From contig NZ_KB899995.1 of assembly GCF_000378505.1 (NCBI RefSeq), positions 212,641 to 276,640 of the forward strand: a DNA stretch of 64,000 bases, given 5' to 3'. Below the pieces are notes generated by a model. It had not been told where the DNA came from, ran no database searches, and worked only from the letters and a program-made list of their open reading frames with translations. This document shows, in pieces, positions 58,930 through 64,000 of this stretch. A program made the position numbers and the translations under genes. The DNA is from Modicisalibacter luteus DSM 23508 (GTDB lineage Bacteria > Pseudomonadota > Gammaproteobacteria > Pseudomonadales > Halomonadaceae). Position 1 is the first letter of the stretch. Each line of letters opens with the position of its first letter.

Positions 58930-61041
58930 ATGAACTCGCCTGCCGAGGCCATCAAAACGTCCAACGAGGTGCCGATGCAAACGCCCTCTCAAGCCATCTG
59001 GGATGCCAAGTACCGGCTCAAGGATCGCCACGGCACGCCAGTGGACAAGGACGTGGCCGATACCTGGGAGCGGGTGGCGCGTGCCCTGGCCGAGGTCGAG
59101 GGCGACCACGCCGAGGCCTGGCTGCCCAAGTTCCGCTGGGCGCTGGAAAACGGCGCCATCCCGGCGGGGCGGATCATGTCCAACGCTGGCGCGGAGGATT
59201 ACAAGCCGGCGGTGAGCCTGATCAATTGCACGGTATCACGCACCATTCGCGATTCGATGCGTGACATCCTCGGGGCGGTAGTGGATGCCGGCATGACCCT
59301 CAAGGCCGGTTGCGGCATCGGTTACGAGTTCTCCACCCTGCGCCACAAGGGTGCCTTCGTCTTTGGCGCCGGGGCGGGCACCAACGGTCCGCTGGCGTTC
59401 ATGGATATCTACGACAAGATGTGCTTCACGGTGGCGTCGGCGGGCGGACGTCGCGGGGCACAGATGGGCACCTTCGACGTCGGCCATCCCGACGTGCGCG
59501 AGTTCATCGAGGCCAAGCGTGAGGCCGGCCGCCTGCGTCAGTTCAACCTCAGCCTGCTGATTACTGACGAGTTCATGGAGGCAGTGAAGCACGATGCCGA
59601 ATGGCCGCTGGTTTTTCCGCTGCATCCGGGCGAGAAGGAGGACGTCGGCCCCGAGGAGATCATCTACCGTGACTGGCCGGTGATCGAGGATGGCTACACC
59701 GTCGACGCCGAGGGCCGCGTGGCATGCCGCGTCGTCGAGCGCATCCGCGCCCGTGCGCTGTGGGACACCATCATGCGCTCCACCTACGACTTCGCTGAAC
59801 CGGGGTTCATCCTGATCGATCAGGTCAACCGCATGAACAACAACTGGTTCTGTGAGGAAATCCGCGCGACCAACCCCTGCGGCGAACAGCCACTTCCGCC
59901 CGAAGGCGCGTGTCTGCTGGGTTCGGTCAACCTGACTCGCTTCGTGATCGATCCGTTCGGCGACAATCCACGCTTTGACTGGGAGCGCTATCGCCAAGTA
60001 GTATCGATCTTCACGCGCATGCTCGACAACGTGGTCGAGATCAGTGGCCTGCCGCTGCCGGGACAACGCCGCGAGATCGAGGCCAAGCGTCGCCACGGCA
60101 TGGGCTTCCTGGGCCTGGGGTCGACAATGACCATGCTCAAGATGCCCTATGGCTCGCCGGAATCGCTGGCCTTTACCGAGGAGGTCAGCCGGGTGCTGGC
60201 CGTGGAGGGTTGGAAGCAGGCACTGGAGCTCTCCCGTGAGAAGGGCATGGCGCCGATCCTCGCCGAGGAATTCGAGATTACCCCCAAGATGCTGCGCGAG
60301 CGGCCGGAACTGGGCAAGGACGGCTACGAGGTCGGCGACAGGGTGCCGGGGCGTATCCTGCACGCCCGCTATAGCCGCTACATGCAGAAACTCGCCGAGA
60401 TCGAGCCGGAGCTGGTCGCGGCGCTGGCCGAGCATGGCGCACGCTTCACCCATCACTCGTCGATCGCGCCCACCGGTACCATCAGCCTGTCCCTGGGCAA
60501 CAATGCCTCCAACGGCATTGAGCCGTCGTTCTCGCACCGCTACTACCGCAATGTCATCCAGGCGGGACGCAAGACCAAGGAGCAGGTCGAGGTGGTGTCC
60601 TTCGAGCTGGCCGCCTATCGCCATTTTATCGCAGCGGACGCGGTGGAGAGCGACCTGCCGGATTACTTCATTACCGCCGATGCGGTGACCCCGCAGCAAC
60701 ACGTGGCGGTGCAGGCCGCGGCGCAGACCTGGGTCGATTCGGCGATATCCAAGACGGTCAATGTGCCCACCGAGTTCCCCTTTGAGCAGTTCAAGGATCT
60801 TTACCTGGACGCCTACGCCAGCAAGCTCAAGGGCTGCACCACCTTCCGCTTCAACCCCGAGGCCTTCCAAGGCGTGCTGGTGCGCGAGGAGGATCTCAAG
60901 AACACCACCTACGTTTTCGAACTGGAAAATGGCGAGAGGCTGGAGCTCAAGGGCGACGAGACGGTGATCTACGACGGCGAGGAGCATAACGCGGCCAATC
61001 TCTACGATGCGCTGAAGGAGGGGACGTATGGCAAGTGGTGA
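58930..61041 (+). CDS. nrdJa: Adenosylcobalamin-dependent ribonucleotide reductase, catalytic subunit NrdJa
   Basis: Class II reductase making deoxyribonucleotides without oxygen-dependent radical formation; requires vitamin B12. 703 residues. Redox and substrate features are SLINCTVSRT near residue 100, the NPCGEQPLPPEGACLLGSVNL active-site segment near residue 315 and PTGTISLSLGNNASNGIEP. The C-terminal redox tail is absent because it is supplied by NrdJb. The start MNSPAEAIK at 58930 follows CAGGAGA. NrdR boxes lie about 250 bases upstream, so dNTP-level control is probable. Confidence 0.93.
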   Translation: MNSPAEAIKTSNEVPMQTPSQAIWDAKYRLKDRHGTPVDKDVADTWERVARALAEVEGDHAEAWLPKFRWALENGAIPAGRIMSNAGAEDYKPAVSLINCTVSRTIRDSMRDILGAVVDAGMTLKAGCGIGYEFSTLRHKGAFVFGAGAGTNGPLAFMDIYDKMCFTVASAGGRRGAQMGTFDVGHPDVREFIEAKREAGRLRQFNLSLLITDEFMEAVKHDAEWPLVFPLHPGEKEDVGPEEIIYRDWPVIEDGYTVDAEGRVACRVVERIRARALWDTIMRSTYDFAEPGFILIDQVNRMNNNWFCEEIRATNPCGEQPLPPEGACLLGSVNLTRFVIDPFGDNPRFDWERYRQVVSIFTRMLDNVVEISGLPLPGQRREIEAKRRHGMGFLGLGSTMTMLKMPYGSPESLAFTEEVSRVLAVEGWKQALELSREKGMAPILAEEFEITPKMLRERPELGKDGYEVGDRVPGRILHARYSRYMQKLAEIEPELVAALAEHGARFTHHSSIAPTGTISLSLGNNASNGIEPSFSHRYYRNVIQAGRKTKEQVEVVSFELAAYRHFIAADAVESDLPDYFITADAVTPQQHVAVQAAAQTWVDSAISKTVNVPTEFPFEQFKDLYLDAYASKLKGCTTFRFNPEAFQGVLVREEDLKNTTYVFELENGERLELKGDETVIYDGEEHNAANLYDALKEGTYGKW

Positions 61042-61122
61042 GCCACGACCTGCTGCGTTTGGCGAGGCGGTGTTGCCCGCGAACGTGAGTTCCCCGATTT
61101 CCCGAACTCAAGGAGTCGCCTC

Positions 61123-61866
61123 ATGGCTGTCGAAATAACCTCCAGGATCGTCGCCTGCAGCGTCAAGCAGGCGGCTCCCGAGCCGTCGCCGGTGCCGGAC
61201 GAGGACCCGCTCACGGTACGCATCCCTTCGCGCCCCGAGGGTACGCTGGAAGCGGTATCGGAAAAGATCTCCTATGTCGGTGCCGAGGGGCGGCGCAAGG
61301 TCTATCTACTGGTGTCGTTCATGCCGGTGGAGGGGGTGATCAACGGCAAGCGGGTCGTCATCGAGCGCCCGGTGGAATTCTTCTTTCCTTCCGGCCAGCT
61401 CTCCAGCGAGCACCAGTGGATCACCGCCACCATGCGCAGCCTGTCGCTGGCTGCACGCGGCGGCTATGTGACCCAGGCGGTGGCAGACCTGCGCAAGGTG
61501 GCCTGGGACAAGGGCCTGGTGCGTTGTGGCATGAACCGCTGGGGCAAGCCCATGTTCCACGATTCCGAAGTGGCGGCAATTGCCTGGTCGATCCAGCAGA
61601 TCCTTTATCGGCGCGGCTTTCTAGATATCGACGGCAATCAGGTGCCGGTCGACGAGCTGGTACGCCGCTACGCACATCGCATGACCCATGGACACCCCTG
61701 GCAGCCGCCGGCCCAGGACGAGATCACCAGCAAGGGCACGCCGACGCCGACTAGCGGGAGTGAAGCGTCAGCCACCGTCGGCCACTGCCCCGAATGTCGT
61801 AGCGAGCTGGTGATGATGGATGGCTGCCCGACCTGTACCGGCTGTGGCTGGTCCAAGTGCTCTTAA
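61123..61866 (+). CDS. nrdJb: Class II ribonucleotide reductase, C-terminal subunit NrdJb
   Basis: 247 residues, the separate small partner of NrdJa as in Pseudomonas aeruginosa. It carries a TSCPD-like domain and ends in a cysteine-rich zinc-ribbon and redox tail: Cys222, Cys225, Cys235, Cys238 and Cys241, with the last pair near GCGWSKCS (Cys246). Those thiols probably regenerate the active site of NrdJa. It lies 81 bases behind nrdJa, so both form one operon. Start after a GGAG at suitable spacing. Confidence 0.88.
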   Translation: MAVEITSRIVACSVKQAAPEPSPVPDEDPLTVRIPSRPEGTLEAVSEKISYVGAEGRRKVYLLVSFMPVEGVINGKRVVIERPVEFFFPSGQLSSEHQWITATMRSLSLAARGGYVTQAVADLRKVAWDKGLVRCGMNRWGKPMFHDSEVAAIAWSIQQILYRRGFLDIDGNQVPVDELVRRYAHRMTHGHPWQPPAQDEITSKGTPTPTSGSEASATVGHCPECRSELVMMDGCPTCTGCGWSKCS

Positions 61867-61908
61867 CCATCTGGACTGCGTACAGCTAGCGTTAACACGT
61901 AACTTTAT

Positions 61909-61937
61909 GCCCCCTTTCGCGCTCTTGCTCAGGGGGC
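61909..61937 (+). terminator. Weak terminator candidate behind nrdJb
   Basis: GCCCCCT (61909-61915)/AGGGGGC (61931-61937) with a 15-base loop and a short T-poor tail (TCTATTATC). Its position, 43 bases after nrdJb, suggests it ends that operon, but the structure is modest. Confidence 0.45.
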
Positions 61938-62484
61938 TCTATTATCAAGCGCGGCAGCCCTTTTTATCTGAGGTTGTCCATGGTTCTGCATGTTTGTACT
62001 GTACTGACTTGATAAGTGTCAGAGCACATGATGGCAGGTTTTAAAATATTATGTAGTGCTTGCTAAGTTAGGTATCCCGATAACTGCCAAGACCAAGTGG
62101 AGAAGAGATGGGGGTTGAACGCTGGCTAGCTTTGCCGAGTTGGGGTTCTCAATTTTGGTAGGGTTGAGGTCGTAGAAAAAAGCGATAAAGATTTTTTCGT
62201 TTTTCGTCTTGTCTGATAAATAAAAAGGTATCGGTTCTTGACGCCACATGAGTCCGGTGGGGTAGTTTGTTCGTGTATTTATATTATTCCCCGTTTATAG
62301 ATTAGAAAAATCCAGTGAGAAATATTGTTCATTTCATGTGTTTCCGCTCGTTGTGGGTAAATAGGTTAATGGTTATATCCGAGCGTATAACAGGTATTGG
62401 TCGAGTTCGCTAGAACAGCGATAGTTATTCATGCCAGCGGGTTTTAGAATCCGGCCCACTCATCGAATCCATTAAGGATAAGGC
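61938..62484. other. AT-rich intergenic region before glmU
   Basis: A 547-base gap much poorer in GC than the rest of the window; in 62281-62340 I count 17 G/C in 60 bases. It probably holds the glmU-glmS promoter and leader. No convincing gene, tRNA or riboswitch is visible; a 66-residue minus-strand ORF in it lacks ribosome-binding or family support. Confidence 0.6.
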
Positions 62485-63864
62485 ATGACGCTCGACGTAG
62501 TGATCCTCGCCGCGGGGCAGGGAACCCGCATGCGTTCGGCCAAGCCGAAGGTTCTGCATCCCTTGGCCGGAAAACCGATGGTGCGCCATGTAATCGATAC
62601 TGCCATGGGGTTGGGGGCAGATCGTTTGCATGTGGTGATCGGGCATGGGGCACAACAGGTCCGAGATAGCCTGGCGGAATGCCCATTACAGTTCGCGGAA
62701 CAGACCGAGCAGAAAGGCACCGGCCACGCCGTGGCCCAGGCCCTGGACGGGCTCGGCGATGGCAAGGTGCTGGTGCTGTATGGCGACGTGCCGCTGATCC
62801 GGCGCGACACGCTGAGCGCCCTGCTCGACGCGGTCGATGAACGACGCATGGCGCTGCTGACCGTGGCCCTGGCCGATCCGACGGGCTACGGGCGCATCAA
62901 GCGCAACGCCCGGGGCGAGGCGGCGGCGATCGTCGAGCACAAGGATGCCTCCGAGGCCGAGCGGGCCATCACCGAGTGCAATACCGGGATCATGGCCATG
63001 ACCGCCGACCAGTTGCGCCGTTGGCTGCCGCGCCTCTCTTCGGACAATGCCCAAGGCGAGTACTACCTGACCGATGTCATCGCCATGGCCGCCGAAGAAG
63101 GTACTGCCATTGCCACCGCCCAGCCGGCCTCCGCCACCGAGGTCGAGGGCGTCAACAACCGCCTGCAGCTGGCCCGCCTGGAGCGCGCCCATCAGCTGGC
63201 CGAGGCCGAGCGGCTGATGACCGGGGGCGTGACGCTGGCCGATCCGGCGCGGCTCGACGTGCGCGGTCGCCTGCGCTGCGGGCAGGATGTCGAGATCGAT
63301 GTCGGCTGCGTCTTCGAAGGCGAGGTCGAACTGGCCGAGGGGGTGCGCGTCGGGCCCTACAGCATTATCCGTGACAGCCGCATCGGGCCTGGCTGTGTCA
63401 TCGAGGCGCACAGCCTGCTCGATGGCGCGATCCTCGACGGCGAGTGCCAGGTCGGTCCCTTCGCCCGCCTGCGCCCCGGCACGCACCTGGCCCGCCAGGC
63501 CAAGGTCGGCAACTTCGTCGAGACCAAGAATGCCCGGATCGGCGAGGGCAGCAAGATCAACCATCTCAGCTATGTCGGCGATGCCCGGCTGGGACGCGAC
63601 GTCAACGTCGGGGCCGGTACCATCACCTGCAACTACGACGGCGCGAACAAGCACCACACCGAGATCGGCGACGCGGCGTTCATCGGCTCCAATACGGCGC
63701 TGGTCGCGCCGGTCCGGGTCGGAGAGAGGGCCACCATCGGTGCCGGCTCCACGATCAGCCGGGATGTCGAGGCCGGGGCGCTGGGCGTGGCCCGCGGCCG
63801 GCAGATCACCAAGGCGGACTGGCCGCGCCCGCGGAAACAGCCCAAGTCGGAACCCAAGGAGTAA
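62485..63864 (+). CDS. glmU: Bifunctional UDP-GlcNAc pyrophosphorylase/GlcN-1-P acetyltransferase
   Basis: Makes UDP-N-acetylglucosamine for peptidoglycan and lipopolysaccharide. 459 residues, like E. coli GlmU (456). The N-terminal uridyltransferase domain (residues 1-230) opens with [15 protein letters not shown] and has [11 protein letters not shown]; the C-terminal left-handed beta-helix (hexapeptide repeats, ~250-455) includes [20 protein letters not shown] and the acetyl-CoA site NYDGANKH. The start follows AAGGATAAGG. It leads an operon with glmS, five bases on. Confidence 0.95.
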   Translation: MTLDVVILAAGQGTRMRSAKPKVLHPLAGKPMVRHVIDTAMGLGADRLHVVIGHGAQQVRDSLAECPLQFAEQTEQKGTGHAVAQALDGLGDGKVLVLYGDVPLIRRDTLSALLDAVDERRMALLTVALADPTGYGRIKRNARGEAAAIVEHKDASEAERAITECNTGIMAMTADQLRRWLPRLSSDNAQGEYYLTDVIAMAAEEGTAIATAQPASATEVEGVNNRLQLARLERAHQLAEAERLMTGGVTLADPARLDVRGRLRCGQDVEIDVGCVFEGEVELAEGVRVGPYSIIRDSRIGPGCVIEAHSLLDGAILDGECQVGPFARLRPGTHLARQAKVGNFVETKNARIGEGSKINHLSYVGDARLGRDVNVGAGTITCNYDGANKHHTEIGDAAFIGSNTALVAPVRVGERATIGAGSTISRDVEAGALGVARGRQITKADWPRPRKQPKSEPKE

Positions 63865-63869
63865 AGACG

Positions 63870-64000
63870 ATGTGTGGAATCGTGGGGGCGGTGGCCGAAC
63901 GCAACGTTCAGAACATTCTGCTCGAGGGGCTCAGGCGCCTCGAATACCGGGGCTATGACTCGGCCGGCATGGCCGTGCTCTCGAACGATGCACGCCTCAA
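63870..64000 (+). CDS. glmS: Glutamine-fructose-6-phosphate aminotransferase (3' partial)
   Basis: Makes glucosamine 6-phosphate from fructose 6-phosphate and glutamine. Only 43 residues are visible: [20 protein letters not shown] and [19 protein letters not shown], which are the class II glutamine amidotransferase start with Cys2 (mature Cys1) as the nucleophile. The ATG at 63870 follows AAGGAG, five bases after the glmU stop, so the two genes are co-transcribed. The gene runs off the right edge. Confidence 0.95.
   Translation, partial: MCGIVGAVAERNVQNILLEGLRRLEYRGYDSAGMAVLSNDARL

Noticed and set aside
59236..60987. Minus-strand 583-residue open frame opposite nrdJa
   Set aside because: Antisense shadow of the ribonucleotide reductase gene; no motif.
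62049..62249. 66-residue minus-strand ORF in the AT-rich gap before glmU
   Set aside because: No good ribosome-binding site or family likeness; an AT-rich stretch easily gives such a frame.

Overview
The window is an ordinary chromosomal stretch from a GC-rich gammaproteobacterium, most likely a halophile of the Halomonadaceae (Halomonas type). That placement is inference. It rests on two TRAP carboxylate-transporter operons plus the relic of a third, Na+/H+ antiporters, a split class II ribonucleotide reductase of the Pseudomonas NrdJa/NrdJb kind, a DpkA-like reductase and a glmU-glmS pair. Coding is dense on both strands. I see no rRNA, tRNA, CRISPR array, insertion sequence or prophage.

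Layout. 1-3037: three genes of a Mn/Zn/Fe-type ABC importer, cut at the left edge; both permeases carry winged-helix-like tails. 3629-7488: two convergent pairs, GT4 glycosyltransferase + PAP2 phosphatase against LPG-synthase-type membrane protein + second GT4, suggesting envelope glycolipid assembly. 7579-14258: a malonate module (TRAP transporter, malonyl-CoA decarboxylase, malonyl-CoA synthetase, divergent GntR/FCD regulator, strong palindromic operator). 14307-21121: TauE/SafE permease, orphan ParA, then a second TRAP operon with an SDR dehydrogenase and a divergent LacI regulator acting through two tandem palindromes. 21153-26049: lipoprotein, LysE exporter, MFS + GlxA-type regulator, stress flavoprotein and CAP-domain protein. 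26301-31253: complete glyoxylate-to-glycerate route (gcl, hyi, glxR, glycerate 2-kinase).

31593-40982: exported EF-hand protein, ion antiporter, a four-gene operon (GNAT, rhodanese, GNAT, PaiB-like) divergent from a MocR regulator, then CsiR-like regulator + APC permease + DpkA-like imine reductase, probably for a lysine- or proline-related amino acid. 41076-47912: MAPEG protein, two chemoreceptors with CheR-tether-like C-termini, CPA1 antiporter and a TauE-like permease. 47971-54582: HAD phosphatase, trehalase, glucose-6-phosphate dehydrogenase, K+ channel and cysK, a carbon and osmolyte group. 54680-58451: exported metallo-hydrolase, SirB2-like protein, a decayed TRAP small-subunit gene and an aconitase. 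58640-61866: split class II ribonucleotide reductase behind two NrdR-like boxes. 61867-62484 is an AT-rich gap, followed by glmU and the start of glmS.

Nothing here is a wholly unknown system. The features most worth following up are the winged-helix permease fusions, the MocR-linked four-gene operon, the GT4/PAP2/flippase module, the CsiR-APC-DpkA trio, the hairpin over the MAPEG ribosome-binding site, and several well-formed operators whose regulators can be guessed from context.
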